Of a stretch of DNA of 64,000 nucleotides, positions 20,357 through 32,926 are shown in pieces. The stretch lies in assembly GCF_031458235.1 (NCBI RefSeq), contig NZ_JAVDYB010000001.1, forward strand, positions 1,385,001 to 1,449,000, written 5' to 3'. The stretch is from Catenuloplanes atrovinosus. Its GTDB lineage: Bacteria; Actinomycetota; Actinomycetes; Mycobacteriales; Micromonosporaceae. Positions within the stretch are counted from its first letter, which is position 1. Every line of letters starts with the position of its first letter. The notes below the pieces were generated by a model. That model searched no databases and was not told the origin of the DNA. It saw only the letters and a program-made list of their open reading frames with translations. A program made the translations under genes and the position numbers.

Positions 20357-21486
20357 CCGCAGGCGACTGGGCCGGTGGGGTGGCGCTCGTGCTCGCGACC
20401 AGCACCGGCGGCGTGGGGCAGCACGTGGCCTCGCTGGTCCGCGGGCTGACCGCGGCCGGCATCACGGTCACGGTCTGCGGGCCGGACGCGACCGAGCGCC
20501 TGTTCCACTTCTCCGAGCTGGGCGCGCGGTTCGTGGCGGTGGAGATCCCGGCCAACCCGGCGCCGTCGGACGCGCGCGCGGTCAGCGCGCTGCGCACCGC
20601 GCTCGCCGCCCCGGACGTCGACGTGGTGCACGCGCACGGCCTGCGCGCCGGGTTCGTCGCCACGCTCGCCCGCCCCCGCCAGCCGCTCGTGGTCACCTGG
20701 CACAACGCCATGCTCGCCGGCGGCCTGCGCGGGCGCGTCGCCCAGTTGCTGGAGCGCGCGGTCGCGGCCGCGGCCCGGATCACGCTCGGCGCCTCCGAGG
20801 ACCTGGTCGAGCGCGCCCGCGCGGTCGGCGCGCGGGACGCCCGGCTCGGCCCGGTGGCCGCGCCCTCGCTCGGCCCGGCCAGGCGCACCCGCGCGGCCGT
20901 GCGCGCCGAGTTCGGCGTCGGGCCGGAGACGCCGGTGATCCTCTCCGTCGGCCGGCTGCACCCGCAGAAGCGGTACGACATCCTGGTCGCCGCGGCCGGA
21001 CGCTGGCGCGAGCGCCGCCCCACGCCGGTCGTGCTGATCGCCGGCACCGGCCCCAGCTACCTGCCGCTGGCCGCCAGCATCTCCGCCGCGCACGCGCCGG
21101 TCACGCTGCTCGGCCACCGCACCGACGTCGCCGACCTGCTGGCCGGCGCGGACCTCGCGGTCGTCACCAGCGACTGGGAGGCGCGCCAGCTCTTCGCGCA
21201 GGAGGCGCTGCAGGCCGGCCTGCCGCTGGTCGCGACCGCGGTCGGCGGCCTGCCCGGCCTGGTCGGCGACGCCGCGGTGCTGGTCCCGGCCGGTGACGTG
21301 GACGCGGTCGACGCCGCGGTCCGCCGCCTGCTGGACGACCCGGAGCTGCGCGCCGACCTGAGCACCCGGGCCCGCACGCACGCCGCGGCGTGGCCCACCG
21401 AGGCGGACACCGTCGCGGCGGTGCGCGCGGTCTACGCGGAGCTGGTCCCGGAGCCGGCGCGGGGAGACCGCGAGGATCACGGCTGA
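20353..21486 (+). CDS. glycosyltransferase family 4
   Basis: 377-residue GT-B enzyme. The N-terminal domain has STGGVGQHVASLVRGL (donor/acceptor loop) and HAHGLRAGF. The C-terminal domain has SVGRLHPQKRYD near residue 200 and the GT4 EX7E motif (WEARQLFAQEAL) near 277. It is likely cytoplasmic and peripheral to the membrane. It overlaps murJ by 4 nt and the next gene by 1 nt, so it is translated with envelope-related membrane proteins. The sugar donor is unknown. Confidence 0.88.
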   Translation: MTAGDWAGGVALVLATSTGGVGQHVASLVRGLTAAGITVTVCGPDATERLFHFSELGARFVAVEIPANPAPSDARAVSALRTALAAPDVDVVHAHGLRAGFVATLARPRQPLVVTWHNAMLAGGLRGRVAQLLERAVAAAARITLGASEDLVERARAVGARDARLGPVAAPSLGPARRTRAAVRAEFGVGPETPVILSVGRLHPQKRYDILVAAAGRWRERRPTPVVLIAGTGPSYLPLAASISAAHAPVTLLGHRTDVADLLAGADLAVVTSDWEARQLFAQEALQAGLPLVATAVGGLPGLVGDAAVLVPAGDVDAVDAAVRRLLDDPELRADLSTRARTHAAAWPTEADTVAAVRAVYAELVPEPARGDREDHG

Positions 21487-23663
21487 TGCCGCGCCGCGTC
21501 ACACCGTGGCTGGTCGTGCTGGCCGTGGTGATCGGCAGCATGGTCGCGCTCAGCGTGCGGCCGGTCGCCGCCACCGTGGACACCGACGCCGACTACGTGA
21601 TCGTGGTGGGCGTGCCCGGTCTGCGCTGGGACGATCTGGACCCGGCCGGCACGCCCGCGCTGTGGGCACTGGCGGAGCGCGGCGCGATCGGCGCGCTGTC
21701 GGTCCGGTCGGTCGCGGAGCCGACCTGCCCGGCCGACGGCTGGCTCACGCTCGGCGCCGGCAACTACGCGGCCTGGGGCGAGCCGCCGGCGGACCCGCGG
21801 TCGTGCGCGCCGGTGGACGTGACGATAGAGGAGCCGGACGGCATCGGGGCGAATCTGCCGGGCCAGCCGGCCGCGGTCGAGTACAACGCGCGCCAGCCGT
21901 GGGGCACGGTGCCGGGCGCGCTCGCCGAGTCGGTGCGCTGCACCACCGCGGTCGGCCCGGGCGCGGCGATCGCGGCGGCCCGCCCGTTCGGCCGGGTCGA
22001 CCGCTACGAGGCGACGCTGCCGGCCGACCCGGCGACCGCGCTGTCCCGGTGCGTGCTCAGCATCGTGGACGCGGGCACGGTGCAGGGCGCCGGCGCGCGG
22101 CGCGCCGCGGCGGTGCGGGCCGCGGACGACGTCCTCGGCCGGGTGCTCGCGGCCCGGCCGGACCGGTCGCTGGTGCTGGTCGCGGGCCTGTCCGACACCG
22201 GGGCGGAGCAGCGGCTGCACGTGGCGATCGCGGACGGCCCCGGCTGGGACCGGTCCTGGATGACCTCGGCCAGCACCGCCCGGGACGGGTACGTGGCACT
22301 GGTCGACCTGGCACCCACCGCGCTGACCGCGCTCGGCCGGGAGCTGCCGGCCGGGCGGTTCGACGGGCACGCGGCCACCGCCGCGGGCGGCCGTCCCGCC
22401 GCGCTGGCGGAGGCGATCACGCGGCCGTCGGACGCGGACCGGGAGGCGCGCGCCCAGGGGCGTACCTCCGCGTGGTTCTTCGGCATCCTGACCGCCGCGC
22501 AACTCGCGCTGTACGCGCTGCTGGTGCCGGTGCTGCGCCGCACGTACGCGCACAGCGGGCCGCCCGGGCCGCCGCTGCCGCCGCGCTGGCTGACCGACGG
22601 CGCGGAACTGGCGCTGATCGCGGCCGCGCTGGCCACCCCGGCCGCGCTGGTCGCGGACCTGGCGCCGTGGTGGCGGGCGAGCCACCCGACGATGGTGTTC
22701 GCGGCCGTGACGATCGTGCTGACGCTGGCCGGCACGCTGGCGGTACGGCTGGCCCGCCGCTACCGATCCACGCTGTTCCCGCTCGGCACCGTGGCCGCCG
22801 CGTCCGCCGTGGTCGTGGTCGCGGACGTGCTCTCCGGCTCGACGTTGCAGCTCAACGGCGTCGCCGGCTACTCCACACTGGCCGGTGGCCGGTACGCCGG
22901 GATCGGCACGGCCGGGCTCGGCGTACTGACCGCGGGCGTGCTGCTCGCCGCCGCCGCGCTCGGCCAGCTGATGCGCCCGCTCCGCCCGCTGCTCATGGTG
23001 GTGCTCGGCGGCGCGGCCGTGATGGTGGTCGGCAGCCCGTTCCTCGGTGCGCACGCGATCGGCGCGGTGGCGCTCACCGCCGGCGTCTGCGTGGCGACCG
23101 CGCTCTGCACCGGCGGCTGGATCGGCTTCGGCCGGGTCGCCGCCACGACCGCGGCCGGCGTGGTGGTCACGCTCGGCTTCGCGCTGCTGGACGTGCGGCG
23201 GCCCGAGGCGGAGCGCGGCAGCCTTGGCCGGATTCTCGCGTCGCTGGCGGACGGCACCAGCGGCATCGCGGTGCAGCGCGCCACCGGGTCGAACGTGGCG
23301 GCGCTGGTCAGTCCGCTCACCGTGCTGACGCTGGCGGTGGCCGCGCTGGCCTGGTTCGTGCTGCTGCGGCCGTGGGGCGGGCTGAAGCGGCTGTTCGGGC
23401 TCACTCCCGCGGTCCGCGCCGCGCTGGCCGGCACCTCGGTGACCACGATCGCGGCCGGCGTGCTGGGCGGGTCCGCGCTGCACGTGGCCGGCGCGGCGGC
23501 GGCGGTGGCGGGCCCGCTGGCGGCGCTGACCGCGCTGCGCGTGCTCGGCCACGCGGCGGACCGCACGCGCCCGCCGGTCGCGCCGCTGATCGAGGCGCCG
23601 CCGGAGGATGTGAGTCGCGGCACGCATGCCACGGCCACGCGCAGTGACCACCCGGGCGAGTGA
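21486..23663 (+). CDS. large membrane protein with alkaline-phosphatase-like exterior domain
   Basis: 725 residues. A signal-anchor helix (residues about 8-27) is followed by an outside domain with VVGVPGLRWDDLDPAGTPALWALAERGAIGALSVRS, the layout of sulfatase/phosphodiesterase-fold N-termini, though the metal ligands are incomplete. From about residue 330 on there are roughly ten membrane helices. A Pro-rich linker follows the first one. ATG 21486 overlaps the glycosyltransferase stop (TGATG). It is the last gene of the run steA-steB-PNPT-murJ-GT4, so a role in export or modification of a surface polymer is plausible but unproved. Confidence 0.75.
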   Translation: MPRRVTPWLVVLAVVIGSMVALSVRPVAATVDTDADYVIVVGVPGLRWDDLDPAGTPALWALAERGAIGALSVRSVAEPTCPADGWLTLGAGNYAAWGEPPADPRSCAPVDVTIEEPDGIGANLPGQPAAVEYNARQPWGTVPGALAESVRCTTAVGPGAAIAAARPFGRVDRYEATLPADPATALSRCVLSIVDAGTVQGAGARRAAAVRAADDVLGRVLAARPDRSLVLVAGLSDTGAEQRLHVAIADGPGWDRSWMTSASTARDGYVALVDLAPTALTALGRELPAGRFDGHAATAAGGRPAALAEAITRPSDADREARAQGRTSAWFFGILTAAQLALYALLVPVLRRTYAHSGPPGPPLPPRWLTDGAELALIAAALATPAALVADLAPWWRASHPTMVFAAVTIVLTLAGTLAVRLARRYRSTLFPLGTVAAASAVVVVADVLSGSTLQLNGVAGYSTLAGGRYAGIGTAGLGVLTAGVLLAAAALGQLMRPLRPLLMVVLGGAAVMVVGSPFLGAHAIGAVALTAGVCVATALCTGGWIGFGRVAATTAAGVVVTLGFALLDVRRPEAERGSLGRILASLADGTSGIAVQRATGSNVAALVSPLTVLTLAVAALAWFVLLRPWGGLKRLFGLTPAVRAALAGTSVTTIAAGVLGGSALHVAGAAAAVAGPLAALTALRVLGHAADRTRPPVAPLIEAPPEDVSRGTHATATRSDHPGE

Positions 23664-26276
<2,613 letters not shown>

Positions 26277-26290
26277 AACAAGATATGCCG

Positions 26291-26322
26291 ATGGCCGACG
26301 TTTCCGTGGAAACGTCGGCCAT
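26291..26322 (+). terminator. terminator after the pyrG-Nudix unit
   Basis: A perfect 15-bp stem (ATGGCCGACGTTTCC with its complement) with a 2-nt centre lies 14 nt after the Nudix stop. Its low-GC surroundings (GTGTTATGG) are unusual for this window. Confidence 0.8.
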
Positions 26323-26411
26323 GGCGTGTTATGGCTTCATGATCTAAGGTGCGCACAGTGGGGCGCGCGTTTCGCCCTACACTGCGGTCAACGCGTGAAA
26401 GGGTCATCGAC

Positions 26412-27527
26412 GTGAAGGTCGGCATTCCCCGCGAGGTCAAGAACAACGAGTTCCGGGTCGCGATCACACCGGCCGGCGTACACGAGCTCACCCGCCACGG
26501 CCACGAGGTGTTCGTCGAGGCCGGCGCCGGTCTCGGCTCGTCCATCACCGACGAGGAGTACACGTCCGCCGGCGGCACCATCCTGTCCTCCGCGGACGAG
26601 GTCTGGGGCGCGGCGGAGCTGGTGCTCAAGGTCAAGGAGCCGATCGCGGAGGAGTACCACCGCATGCGCGAGGGGCAGGTGCTCTTCACCTACCTGCACC
26701 TGGCCGCGTCCAAGGAGTGCACGGACGCGCTGATCGAGCGGAAGGTCACCGGCATCGCGTACGAGACCGTGGAGACGCCGGACCGGCAGCTGCCGCTGCT
26801 CGCGCCGATGTCCGAGGTGGCCGGCCGGCTCGCCCCGCAGGTCGGCGCGTACCACCTGATGCGTTCCGGCGGCGGGCGCGGCGTGCTGATGGGCGGCGTC
26901 TCCGGCGTGTACGCGGCGAAGACCGTGGTGATCGGCGCCGGCGTCTCCGGCATGAACGCGGCCGCGATCGCGCTCGGCCTGCAGTCCGAGGTGCTGATCC
27001 TGGACATGAACATCAACCGGCTGCGGGCCGCGGACGCGATCTACCGCGGGCACCTGCAGACCGTGACGTCCAACGCGTTCGAGGTGGAGCGCGCCGTGCT
27101 GGACGCGGACCTGGTGATCGGCGCGGTGCTGGTGCCCGGCGCGAAGGCCCCGACGCTGATCTCCAACGAGCTGGTCTCCCGGATGAAGCCGGGCAGCGTG
27201 CTGGTCGACATCTCCATCGACCAGGGCGGCTGCTTCGAGGACTCGCGGCCGACCACGCACGCGGACCCGGTCTACAAGGTCCACGAGTCCATCTTCTACT
27301 GCGTGGCGAACATGCCCGGCGCGGTGCCGCACACCAGCACGTACGCGCTGACCAACGTCACGCTGCCGTACGCGGTGGCGCTGGCCGACCACGGCTGGCG
27401 GGACGCGCTGCGCGCCGACGCGTCGCTGGCCAAGGGGCTGAACACGCACGCGGGCGCGGTCACCTACGGCCCGGTCGCGGAGGCGCACGGGATGAACGTG
27501 CTGCCGCTGGCCGAGGTGCTCGCCTGA
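26412..27527 (+). CDS. ald: alanine dehydrogenase
   Basis: 371 residues from GTG 26412. It interconverts alanine with pyruvate and ammonia using NAD. The N-terminal [19 protein letters not shown] carries the pyruvate-binding Arg, Lys and His appear in LKVKEP and YLHLAAS (near residues 74 and 95), and the NAD fold has [13 protein letters not shown] near 175. Catalytic Asp lies in SIDQGG near 270. It sits in the same place as ald or pald genes beside xerD in other actinobacteria. A possible -10 TACACT is at 26378-26383. Confidence 0.95.
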   Translation: MKVGIPREVKNNEFRVAITPAGVHELTRHGHEVFVEAGAGLGSSITDEEYTSAGGTILSSADEVWGAAELVLKVKEPIAEEYHRMREGQVLFTYLHLAASKECTDALIERKVTGIAYETVETPDRQLPLLAPMSEVAGRLAPQVGAYHLMRSGGGRGVLMGGVSGVYAAKTVVIGAGVSGMNAAAIALGLQSEVLILDMNINRLRAADAIYRGHLQTVTSNAFEVERAVLDADLVIGAVLVPGAKAPTLISNELVSRMKPGSVLVDISIDQGGCFEDSRPTTHADPVYKVHESIFYCVANMPGAVPHTSTYALTNVTLPYAVALADHGWRDALRADASLAKGLNTHAGAVTYGPVAEAHGMNVLPLAEVLA

Positions 27528-27549
27528 AAGAGTGTCGTACGGGTCGATT

Positions 27550-28494
27550 ATGGTCAGCGGCGTGCTCCCGACGGACCGGGCCGTGCGCGGCTACCTCGAC
27601 CACCTGACGGTCGAGCGCGCGCTCTCGGCGAACACGCTGGTGTCGTACCGGCGAGATCTCGATCGTTATCTGGAGTTCCTGGCCGGTGCCGAGATCCATG
27701 ATCTCGGCACCGTCACCGCGGGCGACCTCACCCGCCACCTGAGCGCGCTGCGCACCGGCGACGACGACCACCCGCCGCTGTCCGCCTCGTCCGCCGCCCG
27801 GGCCATGTCCGCGGTCCGCGGCCTGCACCGCTTCGCCGTGCGCGAGGGCCTGGCGGCCGACGACCCGTCCCGCGAGGTCAAGCCGCCGGTCCCGCCGCGC
27901 CGGCTGCCCAAGGCACTGGAGGTCGACGAGGTCGAGCGGCTGCTCGCGGTGCCGCGGACCGACTCGCCGCGCGGGCTGCGCGACCGGGCGCTGCTGGAGT
28001 TCCTGTACGGCACCGGTGCGCGCATCTCCGAGGCGGTCGGCGCGGCCGTCGACGACGTCGACCTGGACGACGCGACCGTGCTGCTGCGCGGCAAGGGCGG
28101 CCGGTCCCGGCTGGTCCCGATCGGCGGCTACGCCCGGGACGCGCTCGCGGCCTACCTGGTGCGGGGCCGTCCCACGCTGGTGCGGGCCGGCCGGGGCACC
28201 CCGGCGGTGTTCTGCAACGCGCGCGGCGGGCCGCTGTCCCGGCAGAGCGCCTGGACCATCCTGCACCGCGCCGCCGAAGCGGCCGGCCTCCCGGTCGACG
28301 GCCCGCGCGCGGTCTCCCCGCACACGCTGCGGCACTCCTTCGCCACCCACCTGCTGGACGGCGGCGCGGACGTGCGCGTCGTGCAGGAACTGCTCGGTCA
28401 CGCCTCGGTCACCACCACGCAGATCTACACGCTGGTCACCGTGGACCGCCTCCGCGAGATCTACGCGACCGCCCACCCTCGCGCGCTGGCCTGA
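27550..28494 (+). CDS. xerD: tyrosine recombinase XerD
   Basis: 314 residues from ATG 27550 (a start at 27532 is possible). The N-terminal SAM-like DNA-binding domain (about 15-100) is followed by the catalytic domain with Arg in GARISE, Lys in [21 protein letters not shown] and the nucleophile Tyr in TTQIYTLV near residue 297. With XerC it resolves chromosome dimers at dif. The downstream parA-scpA-scpB genes make this a chromosome-segregation neighbourhood (Rv1701 position). Confidence 0.95.
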   Translation: MVSGVLPTDRAVRGYLDHLTVERALSANTLVSYRRDLDRYLEFLAGAEIHDLGTVTAGDLTRHLSALRTGDDDHPPLSASSAARAMSAVRGLHRFAVREGLAADDPSREVKPPVPPRRLPKALEVDEVERLLAVPRTDSPRGLRDRALLEFLYGTGARISEAVGAAVDDVDLDDATVLLRGKGGRSRLVPIGGYARDALAAYLVRGRPTLVRAGRGTPAVFCNARGGPLSRQSAWTILHRAAEAAGLPVDGPRAVSPHTLRHSFATHLLDGGADVRVVQELLGHASVTTTQIYTLVTVDRLREIYATAHPRALA

Positions 28495-28661
28495 GCGCGC
28501 GTATACACCCTCGCCGAACCCGACACGCCGGGAAGGGTGGTCACCGTGTGGTCGTGTCGTGTCGTAGAGTCGGGATTCGGCGTGGATCTCATGGAGGGCG
28601 CCGGTCGGCTGGGACGCTCACCAGGGTGTAGCGTCGGGCAGTCGTGGGAGGGGGCGCAGGG

Positions 28662-29594
28662 ATGACGGGCAACGGTGACCGTGCCGAATCGTGGACCTCG
28701 GTCCTCCGCGAGCAGCAGAACTCCCTCGACATCGGCGCCGAGCTGGGCCCCAGCGACCCAGCGGCGTATACGATGCGCAAGCCGATCCCGGAGCCGATGC
28801 CGACCGACCGGCACGGACCGGCGCGGATCATCGCGATGGCGAACCAGAAGGGTGGCGTGGGCAAGACCACGACCACCATCAACCTGGGCGCCGCGCTCGC
28901 CGAGTACGGCCGCCGCGTCCTGGTCGTCGACTTCGACCCGCAGGGCGCGCTCTCCGTCGGCCTCGGGGTGAACCCGCACAACCTGGACCTGACCGTCTAC
29001 AACCTGCTCATGCAGGACGACGTGACGGCCGAGGACGTGCTGATCAAGACGGACATCGCCGGCCTGCACCTGCTCCCGGCGAACATCGACCTCTCCGCGG
29101 CCGAGATCCAGCTGGTCAACGAGGTGGCGCGGGAGATGGCGCTGGCCCGGGTGCTGCGCTCGGTCCGCAAGGAGTACGACTACATCCTGATCGACTGCCA
29201 GCCCTCGCTCGGCCTGCTCGCGATAAACGCCCTCACCGTCGCGCACGGTGTGCTGATCCCGCTGGAGTGCGAGTTCTTCAGCCTGCGCGGCGTCGCGCTG
29301 CTGCTGGACACGATCGACAAGGTGCGCGAGCGGCTGAACTTCGATCTGGAGCTGGAGGGCATCCTCGCCACCATGTACGACTCCCGCACCACGCACTGCC
29401 GCCAGGTGCTGCAGCGCGTCGTGGAGGCGTTCGGCGACAAGGTGTACCAGACCGTGATCACCAAGACCGTGAAGTTCCCGGAGTCGACCGTGGCCGGCGC
29501 GCCGATCACGTCGCTCGACCCGGCGTCCTCCGGCGCCCGCAACTACCGTCAGCTGGCACGCGAGGTCATCGCGGCGCAGGCCGAGCGCGGATAG
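28662..29594 (+). CDS. parA: ParA-family ATPase
   Basis: 310 residues from ATG 28662 behind GGGAGGGGGCGCAGGG. The deviant Walker A KGGVGKTTTT lies near residue 67, with Walker A' VDFDPQ near 96 and Walker B IDCQPS near 182. An N-terminal extension of about 50 residues precedes the fold. There is no parB next to it; this is the second, scpAB-linked ParA of actinobacteria (Rv1708-like), distinct from the Soj near oriC. It probably acts with SMC-ScpAB in chromosome organisation. Confidence 0.92.
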   Translation: MTGNGDRAESWTSVLREQQNSLDIGAELGPSDPAAYTMRKPIPEPMPTDRHGPARIIAMANQKGGVGKTTTTINLGAALAEYGRRVLVVDFDPQGALSVGLGVNPHNLDLTVYNLLMQDDVTAEDVLIKTDIAGLHLLPANIDLSAAEIQLVNEVAREMALARVLRSVRKEYDYILIDCQPSLGLLAINALTVAHGVLIPLECEFFSLRGVALLLDTIDKVRERLNFDLELEGILATMYDSRTTHCRQVLQRVVEAFGDKVYQTVITKTVKFPESTVAGAPITSLDPASSGARNYRQLAREVIAAQAERG

Positions 29595-29600
29595 GCGCCG

Positions 29601-30296
29601 GTGCTCTTCGCTCTCGCGTCGCCGGTCGCGTTCGTCGGCTTCGTCCTCTCGTTCCTGCTGGCCGTCGTGGTCCGCGCGGTGGCGATCCGGCTGGCGACGC
29701 GCGCCGCCGGGCTGGAGCAGCGCCGGACCCGGATCGGCTTCTCGCCGCGCCACGACTTCGACGTGTTCGGCGTGGTCGCCTGCCTGATCGGCGGCATGGG
29801 CTGGGGCCGCGGCATCGAGGTCGACGACCTGCCCTCGTGGCGGGGGCGCGGGCGCAAGGCCATGGTGTACGCGGCCGGCCCGCTCTCCGTCCTCGTGCTG
29901 TCGCAGCTCGTGCTGCTCGCGTTCGTGCTCGGCTTCCCCGGCTACCGCCCGCTGCTCGCCGTGGCCCGGCCGCTGAACGTGAAGACCGGCCTGCTGATCA
30001 CGGCGAACGGCGACGTGGCCGGCATCGCCGCCGAGATCATCGCCGCGATCGGCGTCGGCCTGTTCACGTTCGCGCTGTTCGACCTGATCCCGCTGCCGCC
30101 GCTGGACGGCTGGGGCCTGCTCTGGTGCAGCCTGCGCAACCCCGGCTCGGCCGCGCAGAGCGCCCGGCTGTGGCTGGTGGAGAAGAACCTCGGCGTGGTG
30201 CTGCTCTTCGTGCTGCAGCTGTTCCCGTTCGGCGGGCTGGCCTGGGTGCTGCTCGACCCGATCGGCGCGCCGCTGCTGAGGATCTGGGCCTGGTGA
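29601..30296 (+). CDS. M50 (site-2 protease)-like membrane protein, catalytically degenerate
   Basis: 231 residues, about five to six membrane helices, GTG start 7 nt after parA. The second metal-site motif is present as LIPLPPLDGW near residue 165. The first metal motif HExxH expected in helix one is missing (the aligned stretch reads VVVRAVAIRL), and HDFDVFG lies in the first loop. It is therefore probably a pseudo-protease, or a family member with another function. Its place between parA and scpA is constant in many actinobacteria. Confidence 0.75.
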   Translation: MLFALASPVAFVGFVLSFLLAVVVRAVAIRLATRAAGLEQRRTRIGFSPRHDFDVFGVVACLIGGMGWGRGIEVDDLPSWRGRGRKAMVYAAGPLSVLVLSQLVLLAFVLGFPGYRPLLAVARPLNVKTGLLITANGDVAGIAAEIIAAIGVGLFTFALFDLIPLPPLDGWGLLWCSLRNPGSAAQSARLWLVEKNLGVVLLFVLQLFPFGGLAWVLLDPIGAPLLRIWAW

Positions 30297-30364
30297 GCGT
30301 CGACCACGTCACCGGGCCGGAGTCCGCGCCGCCGGGGGATGACGGGGTCGGCTACGGTCGGCCG

Positions 30365-31249
30365 ATGGCGGACACGCCGGTCGACGACCACAACGCAGCC
30401 GCCGCCGAGGGTACGGGCACCGGCTTCCGGGTCCGCCTGCACAACTTCGAGGGCCCGTTCGACCTGCTCCTCCAGCTGATCGGCAAGCACAAGCTGGACG
30501 TCACCGAGGTGGCGCTGCACACGGTCACGGACGAGTTCATCGCGTACATCCGCGCGATGGGCGACGACTGGGACCTGGACGAGGCCAGCGAGTTCCTGAT
30601 CATCGCGGCCACGCTGCTGGACCTGAAGGCGGCCCGGCTGCTGCCCGCGGCCGAGGTGGAGAACGAGGAGGACCTGGCCCTGCTGGAGGCCCGGGACCTG
30701 CTCTTCGCGCGGCTGCTGCAGTACAAGGCGTACAAGGAGGCGTCCGCGGTCATCGCGGACCTGGAGCGCGACGGCGCCCGCCGCTACCCGCGCGCGGTCA
30801 GCCTGGAGCCGCGGTTCGCGGAGGCGCTGCCCGACCTGGTCTTCGGCTTCGGCCCGGACCGGCTGCTCAAGATAGCGATCCGGGCGTTCACGCCGAAGGT
30901 GCCGCCGACCGTGGCCGTGCACCACATCCACCAGGTGCGGGTCAGCGTGCGCGAGCACGCGGACATCGTGCAGGACCGGCTGCGCCGCGCCGGGATCGCC
31001 ACGTTCGACGTGCTGTGCGCCGACTGCGAGTCGACGCTGGAGATGGTGGCCCGGTTCCTGGCACTGCTGGAGCTGTACCGCGAGGGTCTGGTCGCGTTCA
31101 CCCAGCCGGAGGCGCTGGGCGAGCTGACCGTGCGCTGGACCGGCGGGGAGACCGCGGCCGAGCTGCGGGTCGACGACTACGAGGGCACCACGGAGAAGGA
31201 CACGGCCAAGGACGATCCGGCCGAGGCGCAGGGGGAGGGCGAGGCGTGA
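30365..31249 (+). CDS. scpA: segregation and condensation protein A
   Basis: 294 residues from ATG 30365. A start at GTG 30293, overlapping the M50-like stop (GTGA), would add 24 residues and couple translation. FRVRLHNFEGPFDLLLQLIGKHKLDVTEV is the kleisin N-terminal helix region that binds the SMC neck. A helical middle (LIIAATLLDLKAARLLP) and a winged-helix C-terminus follow. It forms the SMC-ScpA-ScpB condensin. It overlaps scpB by 4 nt. Confidence 0.93.
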   Translation: MADTPVDDHNAAAAEGTGTGFRVRLHNFEGPFDLLLQLIGKHKLDVTEVALHTVTDEFIAYIRAMGDDWDLDEASEFLIIAATLLDLKAARLLPAAEVENEEDLALLEARDLLFARLLQYKAYKEASAVIADLERDGARRYPRAVSLEPRFAEALPDLVFGFGPDRLLKIAIRAFTPKVPPTVAVHHIHQVRVSVREHADIVQDRLRRAGIATFDVLCADCESTLEMVARFLALLELYREGLVAFTQPEALGELTVRWTGGETAAELRVDDYEGTTEKDTAKDDPAEAQGEGEA

Positions 31250-32127
31250 CCACGGACGACAACCGCGAGTCACTGGCGGACGCGGCGGCCGCGTGGGTCC
31301 CGCCCTGGGAGCGCCCCAGGCCGGCTCAGCCGGAGACGTCCGAGCCCGGCCCGGTGGCCGAAGATCGAGAAACCGGAGCCGCCGAGGGTACGGACCCGGT
31401 GCCGGCATCCGGCCCCGAACCCGGCGAGCGCGGATCGGAGCCGGCCGGTGCTCCGTCCGTACCGGTGCAGAAGGGGAAGCCGGAGCCGGCGGAACCGGAG
31501 GCGGCCGGCGCGGACCGGCCCGCGCCGAAGCGGCGCCGGGCGAAGCCCAAGCCGGCCGAGCCGGAGCCGGAGCCGGTGTCGCTGATCGACGACGCGGAGC
31601 TGCGCGGCGCGCTGGAGGCGATCCTGCTGGTCGTGGACGAGCCGGTCGCCGAGGTGATGCTCTCCCAGGTGCTGGAGCAGCCCACCGAGCGGGTCACGCA
31701 GATGCTGTACGTGCTGTCCGGCGAGTACACCGAGCGCGGGCACGGCTTCGACCTGCGGCGGGTGGCCGGTGGCTGGCGGCTGTACACCCGTCCGGAGTAC
31801 GCGGCGTACGTGGAGCGGTTCGTGCTGGACGGGCAGACCGCGCGGCTGACCCAGGCCGCGCTGGAGACGCTCGCCGTGGTCGCCTACAAGCAGCCGTGCA
31901 GCAGGTCACAGGTCTCCGCCATCCGAGGTGTGAACTGTGACGGTGTGATGCGTACGCTTGTCACCCGGGGGCTCGTGGAGGAGTGCGGCGCGGACGTGTC
32001 GGGCGCGCACCTCTACCGGACCACCACCCTGTTCCTGGAGAAACTCGGCATCGACTCGGTCGCGCAGCTTCCGCCGCTCGCGCCGTTCCTGCCGGACAAC
32101 GTGGAAGAGATCGTCACCGATGCCTGA
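31246..32127 (+). CDS. scpB: segregation and condensation protein B
   Basis: 293 residues from GTG 31246. The first about 110 residues are a Pro/Glu/Ala-rich disordered extension. The tandem winged-helix core starts near LIDDAELRGALEAILLVVDEPV and includes LTQAALETLAVVAYKQPCSRSQVSAIRGVN, the conserved ScpB segment. It binds ScpA in the condensin complex. The stop overlaps the next gene by 8 nt. Confidence 0.93.
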   Translation: MTTDDNRESLADAAAAWVPPWERPRPAQPETSEPGPVAEDRETGAAEGTDPVPASGPEPGERGSEPAGAPSVPVQKGKPEPAEPEAAGADRPAPKRRRAKPKPAEPEPEPVSLIDDAELRGALEAILLVVDEPVAEVMLSQVLEQPTERVTQMLYVLSGEYTERGHGFDLRRVAGGWRLYTRPEYAAYVERFVLDGQTARLTQAALETLAVVAYKQPCSRSQVSAIRGVNCDGVMRTLVTRGLVEECGADVSGAHLYRTTTLFLEKLGIDSVAQLPPLAPFLPDNVEEIVTDA

Positions 32128-32854
32128 GAACGACGGCGCCGAACGGCTGCAGAAGGTCATGGCCGTGGCCGGTGTCGGGTCCCGCCGCGCCTGCGAGACG
32201 CTGATCGCGCGCGGCAAGGTCACCGTGGACGGGCGCCTCGCCCGGCTCGGCGACCGCGCGAACCCGGCCACCTCCGTGATCATGGTGAACGGCGAGCGGC
32301 TCGCCGCCGACCAGACTTTGGTCTACCTCGCGATGAACAAGCCCCGCGGCGTGGTCTCGACCATGGCGGACGAGAAGGGGCGCTCCGCGATCTCCGACTT
32401 CCTCGGCCGGGTCGAGCAGCGCGTCTACCACGTGGGCCGGCTCGACCAGGACTCCGAGGGCCTGCTGCTGCTCACCAACGACGGCACGCTCGCGCACAAG
32501 CTGACCCACCCGTCGTACGGCGTGGCCAAGACCTATCTCTGCGAGGTCGCCGGCCCGTTGCCGCGCGCGGTCGGCCGGCGGCTGCTCGCGGGCGTGGAGC
32601 TGGAGGACGGCCCGGCCAAGGCGGACGCGTTCCGCCTGGTCGACACGCTCGGCAAGACCGCGCAGATCGAGATCACGCTGCACGAGGGCCGCAAGCACAT
32701 CGTCCGCCGCCTGATGGACGAGGTCGGCCACCCGGTGTCCCGGCTGATCCGCACCTCGATCGGCCCGATCAAGCTGGGCGATCTCCGCTCCGGCCGCACC
32801 CGCCGCCTCAACAACGGCGAGATCGCCGCGCTGTTCGCGGCGGTGGAGGACTAG
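32120..32854 (+). CDS. rluB: 23S rRNA pseudouridine synthase, RluB/RsuA family
   Basis: 244 residues from ATG 32120. An S4 RNA-binding domain (residues 8-60) is followed by the pseudouridine synthase fold with the catalytic Asp in GRLDQDSEGLLLLTND near residue 106 and the HEGRKHIVRRLM motif near 195. It converts uridine to pseudouridine in rRNA. It lies between scpB and cmk as in Rv1711. Confidence 0.92.
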   Translation: MPENDGAERLQKVMAVAGVGSRRACETLIARGKVTVDGRLARLGDRANPATSVIMVNGERLAADQTLVYLAMNKPRGVVSTMADEKGRSAISDFLGRVEQRVYHVGRLDQDSEGLLLLTNDGTLAHKLTHPSYGVAKTYLCEVAGPLPRAVGRRLLAGVELEDGPAKADAFRLVDTLGKTAQIEITLHEGRKHIVRRLMDEVGHPVSRLIRTSIGPIKLGDLRSGRTRRLNNGEIAALFAAVED

Positions 32855-32926
32855 CCCGATTCCTGCGTGTGCCGGGTCACCGGGCATGATTGGAGAGTTG
32901 TCCGGGGCATGGCGAGTGGAGGAACG

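Noticed and set aside
28495-28661. parS-like centromere upstream of parA
   Set aside because: No sequence close to the TGTTTCACGTGAAACA consensus is visible; only short GTGTCGTG repeats.
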